59,761 nucleotides of DNA from an uncultured Bacteroidales bacterium (GCA_934725575.1 CAKVCK010000021.1:1-59761); one strand, 5' to 3'; counted from the first letter of the stretch, positions 34,642-43,227 are shown. The notes: a model not told the origin generated them from the letters alone. Made by a program: numbers and translations.

Positions 34642-35634
34642 TTAGTCGCTGAGGGAGAACCTCTTGAAAGCGACTACCTTGGCGTCCTTGTCGATGGACT
34701 TGATGTAAGCGGCGACAGAAACCTTCTCGTCAGACTGAACGAAATCCTGCTCCTCAAGAGTCTGCTCCTTGAAGAACTTCTGGATACGTCCGTTGGCGAT
34801 GTTCTGGATCATCTGCTCAGGAAGAGAGGCGGCCTTCTCGGCGGAGACAGTCTTGATGATCTCACGGGCCTGCTCAGCCTGCTCAGGAGTGATCCAACCC
34901 TTGGCGGTGTTGGACTCGATGTGATCCTCACTGTCAACGTGGGCCGGGTTGATGCCGACCTTCTTGAGAGCGGCCTCGACAGCCTTCTGAACCATTTCGT
35001 CCTTGGTCTTCTGGACAGCAAGCTCGCGCTCTTTCTCAACAACCTCTGCAGGGCAGTCGGCCGGAGACACCGAGACAGGGTTCATAGCGGTCACCTGCTG
35101 GGCGACAGCCTTGCCGAGTTCGGCAGGAATCTCCTTGTTGAAAGCGACAATGGCGCCGAGTTTTCCGTTGAAGTGAACATAGTCACCGATGAACGGAGCC
35201 TCAAGAGCGGCATAGTAAGCGAGAACGTGCTTCTCACCGGTCTTGCCTGTCTGGGCGGAGATCTCCTCCTCAACAGTGTGACCGTTTGAGCACTTGCTGG
35301 CCTTCAGGCCTTCGATGTCGGCAGGGAATGACGCGATTGCAGCGTCAGCGATCTCTGCGGCGAGAGCCTTGAAGTCAGGGGTTGCGGAAACGAAGTCGGT
35401 CTCACAACCGAGGCATACGATAACACCCTTGTTCCCGTTGATGCGGACAAGAACCGCACCCTCGGAGGTCTCGCGGTCGGCGCGCTTGGCGGCGACGAGC
35501 TTGCCCTTCTCACGGATGATGTTGACTGCCTTCTCGAAGTCACCCTCAGCCTCGGCGAGAGCCTTCTTGCAATCCATCATACCAGCGGATGTCATCTTGC
35601 GTAATTTCATTACGTCTTGTGCTGTAATTGCCAT
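34642..35634 (-). CDS. tsf: Translation elongation factor Ts
   Basis: 330 residues, the longer EF-Ts form common in Bacteroidota. The N-terminal UBA-like segment and exchange motif are clear (VMKLRKMTSAGMMDCKKALAEAEGD), followed by KAAKRADRETSEG-like VAAKRADRETSEG, GCETDFVSATPDF, and C-terminal EQMIQNIANGRIQKFFKE. It regenerates EF-Tu-GTP in the cytoplasm. It follows rpsB by 17 bp and ends at a terminator. Codon use is highly biased to C/G-ending codons, as expected for a highly expressed gene. Confidence 0.98.
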   Translation of the reverse strand: MAITAQDVMKLRKMTSAGMMDCKKALAEAEGDFEKAVNIIREKGKLVAAKRADRETSEGAVLVRINGNKGVIVCLGCETDFVSATPDFKALAAEIADAAIASFPADIEGLKASKCSNGHTVEEEISAQTGKTGEKHVLAYYAALEAPFIGDYVHFNGKLGAIVAFNKEIPAELGKAVAQQVTAMNPVSVSPADCPAEVVEKERELAVQKTKDEMVQKAVEAALKKVGINPAHVDSEDHIESNTAKGWITPEQAEQAREIIKTVSAEKAASLPEQMIQNIANGRIQKFFKEQTLEEQDFVQSDEKVSVAAYIKSIDKDAKVVAFKRFSLSD

Positions 35635-35651
35635 AACTCGTTCTCCTTTAA

Positions 35652-36506
35652 TTATTCAGCCTTTGGTTCCTCTGCAGCCGGAGCCTCAACCGCAGGAGCG
35701 GCCTCAGCCTCTACGTCAACCGGCTTCGCACTTTTACGGGCGCGGAGCTTCTTGCCTGTAGGATTGGCGAGAGCCTCACCCTCGGCGGCCTCGTTGTTAG
35801 CCTCTTTCTCCTTCTCAAGCTTTCTCTCGCTCAGACCCTCTTCGATGGCCTTGCAGAGAACAGTCATAATGGTCTCGATCGACTTCGTAGCGTCGTCGTT
35901 AGCCGGTATTACATAATCAATCGGGGTAGGATCGCAACAAGTGTCAACCAATGCGAATACCGGGATGTTGAGGCGGTTGGCCTCCTTGACGGCGTTGGCC
36001 TCCTTCTGGATGTCAACTACGAAGAGAGCGGACGGAAGACGGCTCATATCCTTGATGGAACCGAGGTTCTTCTCCAGCTTCTCTCTCTGACGGTTGATCT
36101 GAAGACGCTCTCTTTTGGCGAGCTTCTCGAACGTGCCGTCCTCCTTCATCTTGTCGATGGTGTTCATCTTCTTGATAGCCTTGCGGATGGTTGGGAAGTT
36201 GGTAAGCATACCACCAGCCCAGCGCTCGGTTATCGATGGCATATTGACTGCCGCAGCCTTCTCGGCAACGATCTCCTTAGCCTGTTTCTTTGTGGCTACG
36301 AAGAGAATCTTGCGACCTGAACGCGCAAGCTCTTTCATTGCATCGGCAGCCTCGTCTATCTTGACGATGGTCTTGTGCAGGTCGATGATGTGAATCCCGT
36401 TCTTCTGGTCAAAGATGTATGGAGCCATCTTAGGGTTCCATTTCCTGGCCAGATGTCCGAAATGTACACCTGCATCAAGAAGTTCTTGGAAATTTGTGCG
36501 TGGCAT
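35652..36506 (-). CDS. rpsB: 30S ribosomal protein uS2
   Basis: 284 residues. The uS2 signatures are LLDAGVHFGHLARKWNPKM, RWAGGMLTNFPTIR, and PVFALVDTCCDPTPIDYVIPANDDA. The C-terminal ~45 residues form an Ala/Glu/Lys-rich tail (AEAAPAVEAPAAEEPKAE), a lineage-specific extension. The gene lies between rpsI and tsf. A 236-bp gap separates it from rpsI, longer than in compact r-protein operons, and this gap may hold its own leader or promoter. Confidence 0.98.
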   Translation of the reverse strand: MPRTNFQELLDAGVHFGHLARKWNPKMAPYIFDQKNGIHIIDLHKTIVKIDEAADAMKELARSGRKILFVATKKQAKEIVAEKAAAVNMPSITERWAGGMLTNFPTIRKAIKKMNTIDKMKEDGTFEKLAKRERLQINRQREKLEKNLGSIKDMSRLPSALFVVDIQKEANAVKEANRLNIPVFALVDTCCDPTPIDYVIPANDDATKSIETIMTVLCKAIEEGLSERKLEKEKEANNEAAEGEALANPTGKKLRARKSAKPVDVEAEAAPAVEAPAAEEPKAE

Positions 36507-36742
36507 TTTAAAATTCTTGTTTTTTGTTTAAACTTTCCTCCAGACCTTTTGCCGACAGTCTGAAGGCTCTTTTCTTCAATCCCGGAGCAGTGGTCCTCGA
36601 CCAATCTCTGAGATTTTCCGCAGTCCCGGCAATCCCCGGTAGTGTTCATCGGATTCTCATCCAGCGAAAAGTCCGCGGGATTTGAAGCACCGGACTGTGC
36701 TTTTTCATAAACCAGCTTATGCCGCTGACAATCCAGACAAGA
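36507..36742. other. Gap between rpsI and rpsB without a gene
   Basis: No gene is supported on either strand. The region has GC-rich, weakly self-complementary segments and a T-rich stretch just before rpsB (plus 36511-36521). An rpsB leader or promoter is possible, but I found no full consensus. Confidence 0.35.
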
Positions 36743-37132
36743 CTAACGCTTGCTGAACTGGAAGCGAGCACGTGCGCCAGGCTGACCAGGTTTCTTTCTC
36801 TCGACCTCGCGGGAGTCACGTGTCAGGAAGCCTTCGGCCTTGAGAGCTGAGCGGTAAGCCTCTCTGTCCAGATCGCTGAGCGCGCGGGAGATTCCGAGTC
36901 TTACAGCTTCGGCCTGGCCTTTTGTGCCGCCACCGACAACGTTAACCTTCACGTCAAACTGACCTTCTGTCTTTGTGACGGCGAAAGGCTGGTTCACAAT
37001 GTAACGGAGAGCGTCAGTCTTGAAGTACTCCTCAACACTGCGGCCGTTGATTGTGACATTGCCCTGACCGGCAGAAAGATAAACACGAGCGACGGCTGAT
37101 TTACGTCTTCCAAGGGCGTTTTTCTGTTCCAT
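36743..37132 (-). CDS. rpsI: 30S ribosomal protein uS9
   Basis: 129 residues with the uS9 hallmarks NALGRRKSAVARVYLSAGQG, VNVVGGGTKGQAEAVRLGISRAL, and the basic C-terminus KKPGQPGARARFQFSKR that reaches the ribosomal P site. It is 8 bp downstream of rplM and co-transcribed with it, as in most bacteria. Confidence 0.98.
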   Translation of the reverse strand: MEQKNALGRRKSAVARVYLSAGQGNVTINGRSVEEYFKTDALRYIVNQPFAVTKTEGQFDVKVNVVGGGTKGQAEAVRLGISRALSDLDREAYRSALKAEGFLTRDSREVERKKPGQPGARARFQFSKR

Positions 37133-37140
37133 TTGCTCTG

Positions 37141-37593
37141 TTAGATTTCGTTCAACTTAATTTCTCTAGGGTTCTGCGCCTGGTGAGGATGCTCAGGACC
37201 TGCGTAAACGTGCAGGTTGCCTATGATCTTGTCACCAAGACGGGTCTTAGGGAGCATACCCTTCACTGCTCTCCTGACGAGTTCAGCAGGTCTCTTCGCA
37301 AGGATCTCCTTCGGAGTCGTGAAACGCTGTCCACCCGGATAACCGGTGTAGCGAACGTAAACACGATCAGTCATCTTGCTGCCTTTGAGGATGACCTTCT
37401 CGGCGTTGATGACGATGACGTTGTCACCGCAGTCAACGTGAGGGGTGAATCCTGGCTTGTTCTTGCCACGAAGGACAAGAGCGACTCTTGAGGCAAGACG
37501 TCCGAGTGCCAGATCCGTGGCATCGATAACGACCCACTCTTTCTGTACAGTATTCTTGTTCAAGGAAACTGTTTTGTAGCTAAGTGTGTCCAC
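37141..37593 (-). CDS. rplM: 50S ribosomal protein uL13
   Basis: 150 residues from a GTG start at 37593 (MDTLSYKTVSLN, the usual Bacteroidota N-terminus). An ATG at 37656 is in frame but lies within the promoter and leader. Motifs: WVVIDATDLALGRLASRVA, LRGKNKPGFTPHVDCGDNV, YTGYPGG, VKGMLPKTRLG, and NLHVYAGPEHPHQAQNP. It is an early-assembly 50S protein and first gene of the rplM-rpsI pair. A perfect promoter and a leader hairpin (37628-37654) precede it, suggesting autogenous control through the mRNA leader. Confidence 0.97.
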   Translation of the reverse strand: MDTLSYKTVSLNKNTVQKEWVVIDATDLALGRLASRVALVLRGKNKPGFTPHVDCGDNVIVINAEKVILKGSKMTDRVYVRYTGYPGGQRFTTPKEILAKRPAELVRRAVKGMLPKTRLGDKIIGNLHVYAGPEHPHQAQNPREIKLNEI

Positions 37594-37661
37594 TGTCTTG
37601 ATCTTTAATGGTTTAACATAAAATATTGCGATCCCTACACAACATAGGGGTCGCAAAGATA
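37594..37661 (-). promoter_or_regulatory. rplM leader, candidate L13 autoregulatory RNA
   Basis: On the minus strand the leader opens with a GC-rich hairpin GCGACCCCTA-N7-TAGGGATCGC (plus 37628-37654), followed by an A/T-rich segment up to the GTG. An 'L13-Bacteroidia' r-protein leader family is known to me; membership is a guess from position and size. Confidence 0.45.
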
Positions 37662-37685
37662 GGCATTTTTTCTGAAATATTCAAA
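37654..37685 (-). promoter_or_regulatory. rplM-rpsI promoter
   Basis: Perfect consensus on the minus strand: TTTG (plus 37682-37685), 20-nt spacer, TATCTTTG (plus 37654-37661). The 420-bp inverted-repeat element begins only 13 bp upstream of it. Confidence 0.8.
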
Positions 37686-37697
37686 CTTAATCTTTTA

Positions 37698-38117
37698 CGG
37701 AACTATGCACTTTAGGCTTGCTCGTAGTAAATGCACGTTTACGTGGCATTGTTATGGATTGCAATCCAAAAGTGGATGGTCGCAGACATCAATGAATACC
37801 ATAGCCTCTCACTATCAAGCTTTTCAGAGACATAAATGAGGGTAAACGTTACTCAAAAGCGCCATCCGACACCCTCCGGGAACGAAAAGAGGCGTATATG
37901 CATCCCAAAAGTGCGGAAGAAGTCTTCGTGCGCAGGCCGGATAGCCTTTATGAAGTGACAAAGGGAATAATGTCTCCAATGAATGCTCGGCAGCACCCTC
38001 GGGAGACGAAAAGTGGGGGAAACGTTTCCCAAGAGTGCAGGCTGCACTCTTGAGGAGCAAAAGAGGCCGAAAGTGTTGCCGAAGGGATTCGGAGCAAGCC
38101 TAAAGTGCATAGTTCCG
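37698..38117. mobile_element. 420-bp element with perfect 26-bp terminal inverted repeats
   Basis: The ends 37698-37723 (CGGAACTATGCACTTTAGGC...) and 38092-38117 (...GCCTAAAGTGCATAGTTCCG) are exact reverse complements over 26 bp. Inside are four imperfect repeats, in two pairs spaced about 51 bp (near 37838, 37889, 38012 and 38063; shared cores AAACGTT, CCCAAAAGTGCGG and CACCCTC-GGGA). There is also a perfect palindrome CAAGAGTGCAG-G-CTGCACTCTTG (38030-38052). No transposase frame is present, so it looks like a non-autonomous MITE-type or decayed repeat element. A target-site duplication is not obvious. Confidence 0.65.
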
Positions 38118-38318
38118 AAAAATATTGAGTATTGCAGTTTCTATGGAGCGTATTTCGTAGATAGATTGTATCTGCCGAACATTGAAAGTCTTGATAGAAC
38201 CGCTTTTATCAGAATTGTCGCTGATGAGGTTTTCCTTGGTCCGAAACTTAAGACTACAGATCTCGGTGGAATGGAAGTGAACCGGGTCATAATAGATGAA
38301 TCCCATCCGCAGATTTAG
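38118..38318 (+). pseudogene. Fragment resembling a BspA-type leucine-rich repeat
   Basis: An open frame, continuous with part of the upstream element, reads YLPNIESLDRTAFIRIVADE then VFLGPKLKTTDLGG. Its spacing recalls LRR_5/BspA surface repeats. There is no start of its own, and its stop codon (TAG, 38316-38318) is created by the junction with the 236-bp MITE. Treated as a remnant; family assignment is weak. Confidence 0.3.
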
Positions 38319-38553
38319 AAGCTGTTTTGATTTGTTTGTTTGAAAATTAAGAGCAAGCTCTTTCCCTGCTACTCACCTCGGCAATCCGAATAAGTTCGAT
38401 TGCTCTCGGTTCGGGCGCTGGGTTGAGAGTGAAAAACTTCAGTTTCGACCGCTTCTTCCAAGGAAGATAGTGGTGCTATCTGACAGAAGAAGCGGGAAGA
38501 AAATGAAGATTCTTTCACCTCAAAGAACATTTCAAACAAATCAAAACAGCTTC
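38318..38553 (+). mobile_element. 236-bp MITE-like element, copy A
   Basis: Inverted ends GAAGCTGTTTTGATTTGTTT / AAACAAATCAAAACAGCTTC, flanked by direct 3-bp repeats TTA (38315-38317 and 38554-38556). It is non-coding, with internal stems (CCGCTTCTTC / GAAGAAGCGG; AAGAGCAAGCTCTT). Copy B (53215-53450) has the same 236-bp length, opposite orientation, about 10 differences by eye (roughly 96% identity), and its own flanking TAA/TAA. Confidence 0.88.
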
Positions 38554-38561
38554 TTATTCCT

Positions 38562-38888
38562 ATGGTTGATGTAGAGCGGGATGATGGAAAACCGCGAAAA
38601 GAGCTTCAAGACAGCTTACAGGTACTCCTGAATCTACTGACGGATGCTTATGGCAAAGAGCCTATGATTTACGGCACTAATCGCTCATACAATGAGCTAT
38701 GTGCTCCAGAGTTCAACAATTATCTCCTTTACATAGGTAGATACGGGGAAAATAAGCCTGTCGTGAAAGGGCCGTCACATTACACTATTTGGCAGTATTC
38801 AGAGAGAGCCCAAATTCCAGGTATTCCCAAGCCTGTGGATATGTGTCGTATGCACCCGCTCTATGAATCGAGCTGCATTGAGTTATAA
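38562..38888 (+). pseudogene. C-terminal part of a GH25-type lysozyme
   Basis: The frame reads PMVDVERDDGKPRKELQDSL, then EPMIYGTNRSYNELC, YLLYIGRYG, and HYTIWQYSERAQIPGIPKPV. This is the second half of a GH25 muramidase of the Bacteroidales kind. The first half, including the first catalytic Asp and the signal peptide, is missing. The MITE copy A ends 8 bp upstream, and DNA left of the MITE does not supply the missing part. A cut gene left by rearrangement; the encoded fragment should be inactive. Confidence 0.75.
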
Positions 38889-39169
38889 CTACATCACCTT
38901 GTTCCCTCCGTTTTTTAGGGCGGTGTCAGATAAGAGGATGCCCGCTGCGAAGGGGCAAACCATCATTTTTTACTCGAAATAATAGCAAGAGTTTCCACAC
39001 CTTGACTCGAACACTATGGCTTGGCCTTGGTTAGCACACAACAAGCGAGTTTCCACCGAAACGGCATTTTACCGGAGAAACTGCTGATCCAACGGAGTTT
39101 GTCCGGTAAAGAGGTCTATTACCGGAGAAAACTCAATTGCAGAGAAAATAGAAAAACCATCTCCTTCTT
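38889..39169. other. Gene-free stretch with TTACCGGAGAAA repeats
   Basis: No gene supported. TTACCGGAGAAACT (39069-39082) pairs with AGTTTGTCCGGTAA (39096-39109), and a further direct copy ATTACCGGAGAAAACT is at 39119-39134. They lie just past the higA stop and could act as a weak terminator or be repeat debris. Confidence 0.45.
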
Positions 39170-39502
39170 TTACCACAATGCTATTTTCCCGGCAATGCCC
39201 AAATCAAGGGTCGCTGTCGCTATGCCTAACGCTTTAAATACACGGCTCATTGTAGGCAATGTGATGACGCTTTTCCCTTTTTCCAATTTGGAGATTTGGG
39301 CGCGCTGCACACCTATACGCTCACCAAGTTCTTCCTGAGTGAGTTTTTGCGCAAGCCGTGCCTTGCGTATGGCCTCACCCACAAAGTATGCGTTTACATC
39401 TTCTTTGAGTTGAGTTTCCATAGCCTCACGCTCTGGGGTGCCTCTCTTTCCCCAAAGCTTATCCTTCATATCATCTGCCGGTATCAATTTCATCTGTTCC
39501 AT
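39170..39502 (-). CDS. HigA-type antitoxin (XRE-family HTH)
   Basis: 110 residues. The N-terminal part is acidic (LIPADDMKDKLWGKRGTPEREAMETQLKED), and the Cro/C1-type helix-turn-helix is at about 42-95: IRKARLAQKLTQEELGERIGVQRAQISKLEKGKS. It should bind and neutralise the toxin encoded just upstream and repress the operon. The start codon lies 32 bp inside the toxin gene, the toxin-first order typical of HigBA. It is flanked by remnants and repeat DNA, an accessory location. Confidence 0.88.
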   Translation of the reverse strand: MEQMKLIPADDMKDKLWGKRGTPEREAMETQLKEDVNAYFVGEAIRKARLAQKLTQEELGERIGVQRAQISKLEKGKSVITLPTMSRVFKALGIATATLDLGIAGKIALW

Positions 39503-39827
39503 AATGCTGTTGTCTTTTATTATTAAAGTACTCCTTCCTTATCTCTTCCGCCTTGGCAATTTCCTTTGATGGTGTCTTTTGAGTTTTCTTGACTATGCCG
39601 TGCGTGACGATAACAAACGTGTCCAACTCAGTGTCCCAAAAGGAGAATAGTCTATAACTAATACCCTTATAAAGGGTGCGGAATTCCCATATATCGGTAT
39701 TCTCAAGTTTCTTGAATATGTCAACTTTCATCACCCCTTCCTCAACCTTGAAGATGTTATAATATATCTTCTGTTGAGCCTTGAACGGTTGTGCATCCAA
39801 AAAGGCCTGCGCTTCTTCTGTCAACAC
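39471..39827 (-). CDS. HigB-type toxin (Gp49/RelE-like)
   Basis: 118 residues from a GTG start (MLTEEAQAFLDAQPFKAQQ); no ATG is in frame before the preceding stop. It belongs to the phage-Gp49-like HigB group: VDIFKKLENTDIWEFRTLYKGISYRLFSFWD, then FVIVTHGIVKKTQKTPSKEIAKAEEIR. These toxins are ribosome-dependent mRNA interferases. It is followed by and overlaps the antitoxin gene. A TATATTTG -7 box (plus 39865-39872) lies about 38 bp upstream. The C-terminal ~15 residues overlap the antitoxin start region. Probably intact and functional. Confidence 0.88.
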   Translation of the reverse strand: MLTEEAQAFLDAQPFKAQQKIYYNIFKVEEGVMKVDIFKKLENTDIWEFRTLYKGISYRLFSFWDTELDTFVIVTHGIVKKTQKTPSKEIAKAEEIRKEYFNNKRQQHYGTDEIDTGR

Positions 39828-40219
39828 AACTTTTGTTTACCTATACCCATTTTGTTTTCTGATACAAATATAATATAATGTTTCCAAGTAACGATACAAT
39901 CTCGCATTGATTTATACAAATGCTGCGGCAAAGCTACGGCGAACTATCCGTGGAACAAATTATTCAACGGATAATGTGGAAAATCACCCACAGAGGCTTC
40001 CGTATGGCGACATCTGAGAAAATGGGGAGGTCTATATTTCAGAAAAACCGAATCTCTCCGGCACCGCTTGACAGAGGGAATGCCTGTGGTGTGAGCGGGA
40101 AATATGGCAAAAGAGACGCAAAATGCCTTTTTTACCATATTCCTTTTGTGTCCAGCCGGCTAATTTTGTGTCTTGAATATCCCGAATGTTCGGGATGTGA
40201 TATTATGTAATCTTTATAG
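39828..40219. promoter_or_regulatory. Intergenic region with an M64-gene leader palindrome
   Basis: No gene supported. TAATTTTG (40161-40168) is a -7 match on the plus strand. Just after it is a palindrome ATCCCGAA-TG-TTCGGGAT (40179-40196), placed to act as operator or leader hairpin for the peptidase gene starting at 40220. The -33 element is not clear. Confidence 0.4.
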
Positions 40220-42874
40220 GTGAAAAATTCAACCAATATAAACATCAAGCGAATCTTCTCAGTCCTATTGACATCGGCCATAGTTGCCCTTGCCTTTACG
40301 TCGTGTGCCAAAAAAGTGGAAGAGACCATTAGCGTCTCATCTGTTACAGTCTCGCCAGTAAACGTGGAAATCATCGAAGGCGAATCCGCCAAGTTGACCG
40401 CTAAGATCTCCCCTGAGGCAGCCACTGACAGGGCCGTCGCCTGGACCTCCTCCGACAAAAGTGTCGCCACCGTTGACGACAGCGGCAATGTGGCCGGTCT
40501 CGCGGCCGGTTCCGCAACGGTCACCGCGGCTGTGGAAGGACACAGCGCAACGTGTCAGGTGATAGTGAAGAAAAAGGAGGAGCAAGGCACGGATCCCGAA
40601 CCGAAGCCGGATGATTCCTACGTGGAGAAAGAACGCCAGGCCTTGATCGCTTTCTACAAGGCGAACAACGGTGATTCGTGGAAATACAAAGACAACTGGT
40701 GCGGTTCCAAGCCTGTGTCAGAGTGGTACGGAGTCAAGATGACCGAGGATGGGAAACGCGTAAGGTCTATTGTGCTGAACGATTGTGAAGTCTATGGTCG
40801 CATTCCGGACGAGATCGTGGATCTGGAAATGCTTGAGGAATTGCGAATCACCAACTATGGGGAGGAGCCTGAGCAATCGTACCCTTTGCCTGAGGCCATC
40901 GGGAAACTGAAGTACTTGAAAAAATTGTACTTTCAAAGTTATCCGACAGGAGGCAGGCTACCGGAAGCCATTTTTGATCTGGCAAATCTGGAGGAACTTC
41001 GCCTTAAGTTGACAGAAGCACAGCCGATGCCGGCATCCATTGCCAAACTGACCAAACTCAAAGTGCTTGATCTGGGAGGCAGCAAACTGACCGGCTCCCT
41101 GATTCCGGAGCTCTGGAATCTTCACGAACTGACTGAACTGAAACTTTGGGGATGCGGCCTGACTGGCTCAATACCAGCCGAACTGGGCGGGCTTGCCAAC
41201 CTCAAGACCATCGACCTGTCGGCCAACAAGCTGTCAGGAGTGATTCCGGTCGAGGTTTCGCGCCTGGAAAACTTCTGGGATCTGTGGACGGGAATCGTCT
41301 TTGGAAACAACTTTACTCAAAAGGACATTGAGGACTCACACCTTCCTGCACCAAAGGCATTCCAGACAATCGCTCTTGACGGCTCCACAATCGACCTTGA
41401 GCAGGAGTTCGGCAAGAACCGCTACACTGTGCTGATGCACGTCAATCCGAAATCCTGCAACGCCCAAGGCTTCATCGAAAGGCTGTCCACGTTCTATGAC
41501 AAGAACAAGGACAAAGAGCTTGGTGTCATCACCTACTTTGACAACAACAACCCGAAAGACAAGAACGCCAATGTCGCTGATTTCAAGAATATTCTCTCAA
41601 CATTCCACGTGGGTTGGAAGTCTTTCGCCTCCTGGATGTACAAGGATGGGCAACGGGAATTCTACACTGAACGGGGCAAATCAATGTACCCTCACGCTTC
41701 AGAGAATTCTGTTGTGATCATCGGTCCGGACAGGACGGTGGCCTACACCACATTGCCGGACAAGAGCAGCGATAAACTCGACAATGTCCTGGCCTATCTC
41801 TCCAATGTCTTCGGCTCCAAGGAAGAGTATTACGAATCCAAGGACTATTCGGCTGACGGCAAGGTGATCACACTTCAGAAAGCCACCACCGGCAACGGGG
41901 CGGACATTGTCATCACAGGCGACGCGTTCTCCGACAGGCGCATCGCGGACGGTACCCTGCGCAAAATGGCGGACGATGCAGTCAACGGAATATTCTCGAT
42001 GGAACCGATGAAGTCTCTGAAAGACAGATTCAACGTTTACCTTGTCAACGCGGTCTCGAAGAACGAGGAATATACCAACGCGACATCGACTGCATTCAAT
42101 GGAACTTTCGGCAATGGATCCGCCTGCGGTGGCGACCTTGACAAGGTCCTTGAATATTCCCAAAAGGCAGTCGGTGCTTCCAGAATGAATGATGTGACGG
42201 TTCTTGTTTTGATGAACTCGTACCGTTCCGCCGGCACGACCTATATGTTAAAACCTTCATCCGCAGCCGGTTACGGAGAAGGCGCATCAATCGCGTTCCT
42301 TCCTTACAAAAACTGGGACTCCACTGGGTATTCCAAAGAGGACCTTACCGCCACCCTTATCCACGAGTTGGCAGGACACGGAATAGGCAAGCTTGATGAT
42401 GAATATTCCTATTCGTCCCTTAGCTGGATTCCTCAGGAAGAAATCGACTACATAAAGGGTAATCAGGAGAAATACGGTTGGTATATGAACACTGACTTCA
42501 CTTCCAATCCGGACAATGTCAAATGGAGCGACTTCCTCAAGGACAGCCGCTACAAAGATGAAAACCTTGGTGTGTTCGAAGGATCAAGCGTTTACGCATT
42601 GGGTGCATACAGACCGACCGAGAACAGTATGATGAGGTACCAGAGCGTCTCCGAGCGTTTCAACGCTCCATCCCGTCAGGCAATCTGGATCCGTGTGATG
42701 AGACTGTCCGAGGGCTCGTCCTGGACTCCGGACCACGAGTCGTTCGTCAAGTGGGATCAGGCGCACAAGGCGACAACTACCGCCATTACCCGGACCTCGT
42801 CACCGGCCTGTGGGCACACCGTATCCGCACCTTCCGTATTCGTGGACAAGACTTGGGAACAGATCTTGAGATAG
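40220..42874 (+). CDS. LRR-containing M64-family metallopeptidase lipoprotein
   Basis: 884 residues from a GTG start. Domains in order: lipoprotein signal (LAFTSCAKK, Cys about 29), a Big_2-type Ig domain (about 38-115, WTSSDKSVATVDDSGNVAGLAAGSATV), then plant-type leucine-rich repeats (about 135-370, e.g. LTGSIPAELGGLANLKTIDLSANKLSG). A middle region (~380-540) has a possible thioredoxin-like fold. The M64 (IgA-peptidase-like) domain has the zinc motif HELAGHGIGKLDDEY (about 715-729). It should be a surface protease; M64 members can cleave immunoglobulin A or mucin-like glycoproteins, but the target here is unknown. The LRR plus M64 combination suggests substrate recruitment by the LRR. The gene stands alone. 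Confidence 0.9.
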   Translation: MKNSTNINIKRIFSVLLTSAIVALAFTSCAKKVEETISVSSVTVSPVNVEIIEGESAKLTAKISPEAATDRAVAWTSSDKSVATVDDSGNVAGLAAGSATVTAAVEGHSATCQVIVKKKEEQGTDPEPKPDDSYVEKERQALIAFYKANNGDSWKYKDNWCGSKPVSEWYGVKMTEDGKRVRSIVLNDCEVYGRIPDEIVDLEMLEELRITNYGEEPEQSYPLPEAIGKLKYLKKLYFQSYPTGGRLPEAIFDLANLEELRLKLTEAQPMPASIAKLTKLKVLDLGGSKLTGSLIPELWNLHELTELKLWGCGLTGSIPAELGGLANLKTIDLSANKLSGVIPVEVSRLENFWDLWTGIVFGNNFTQKDIEDSHLPAPKAFQTIALDGSTIDLEQEFGKNRYTVLMHVNPKSCNAQGFIERLSTFYDKNKDKELGVITYFDNNNPKDKNANVADFKNILSTFHVGWKSFASWMYKDGQREFYTERGKSMYPHASENSVVIIGPDRTVAYTTLPDKSSDKLDNVLAYLSNVFGSKEEYYESKDYSADGKVITLQKATTGNGADIVITGDAFSDRRIADGTLRKMADDAVNGIFSMEPMKSLKDRFNVYLVNAVSKNEEYTNATSTAFNGTFGNGSACGGDLDKVLEYSQKAVGASRMNDVTVLVLMNSYRSAGTTYMLKPSSAAGYGEGASIAFLPYKNWDSTGYSKEDLTATLIHELAGHGIGKLDDEYSYSSLSWIPQEEIDYIKGNQEKYGWYMNTDFTSNPDNVKWSDFLKDSRYKDENLGVFEGSSVYALGAYRPTENSMMRYQSVSERFNAPSRQAIWIRVMRLSEGSSWTPDHESFVKWDQAHKATTTAITRTSSPACGHTVSAPSVFVDKTWEQILR

Positions 42875-42896
42875 TATACCGCAATTCAATCACTCA

Positions 42897-42951
42897 GCCC
42901 CTGAATGCCCACCCTTCCAACCGGAAGCGCCCTGCGGCAACATTCAGGGGC
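42897..42951 (+). terminator. Long hairpin after the M64 gene
   Basis: GCCCCTGAATG / CATTCAGGGGC forms an 11-bp perfect stem around a 33-nt loop that has its own weak pairing. It lies 23 bp past the stop. There is no T-run, so it may stabilise the 3' end or be a repeat rather than a classical terminator. Confidence 0.5.
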
Positions 42952-43127
42952 ATGGCAGCTAAATATTTAACTATCAACAACAAAAGCATTGGCCTTGTAC
43001 CGTAACCAGCACTAGGTCAATGCTTATTCAATTAATAATCAAATTATTATCCGCCACGCAATTCACAAGGCAGCCAATCGCTAAAGACACAACTATTTCA
43101 AGCTGGTACAGAGGAAGAAGAACATAT

Positions 43128-43219
43128 CGCCAACTGACGGAACGAAAATCGGCCAACTGACGGAACGAAAATCGGCCAACTTACGGAACGAAAATCAGCC
43201 AACTGGCGGAATAAAATTC
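43128..43219 (+). repeat. Four 23-bp tandem repeats
   Basis: Unit GGCCAACTGACGGAACGAAA + ATC, at 43128-43150, 43151-43173, 43174-43196 and 43197-43219. The first three differ by one or two bases; the last is more diverged. They end 9 bp before the -33 box of the ATPase gene, so they may bind a regulator. Confidence 0.9.
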
Positions 43220-43227
43220 CGTAATAA

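Noticed and set aside
37824..38110. Two overlapping minus-strand frames of 78 and 85 codons
   Set aside because: They lie entirely inside the 420-bp inverted-repeat element and only reflect its internal repeats.
43128..43219. CRISPR-like array
   Set aside because: The 23-bp units are contiguous tandem repeats without spacers, and no cas gene is nearby.
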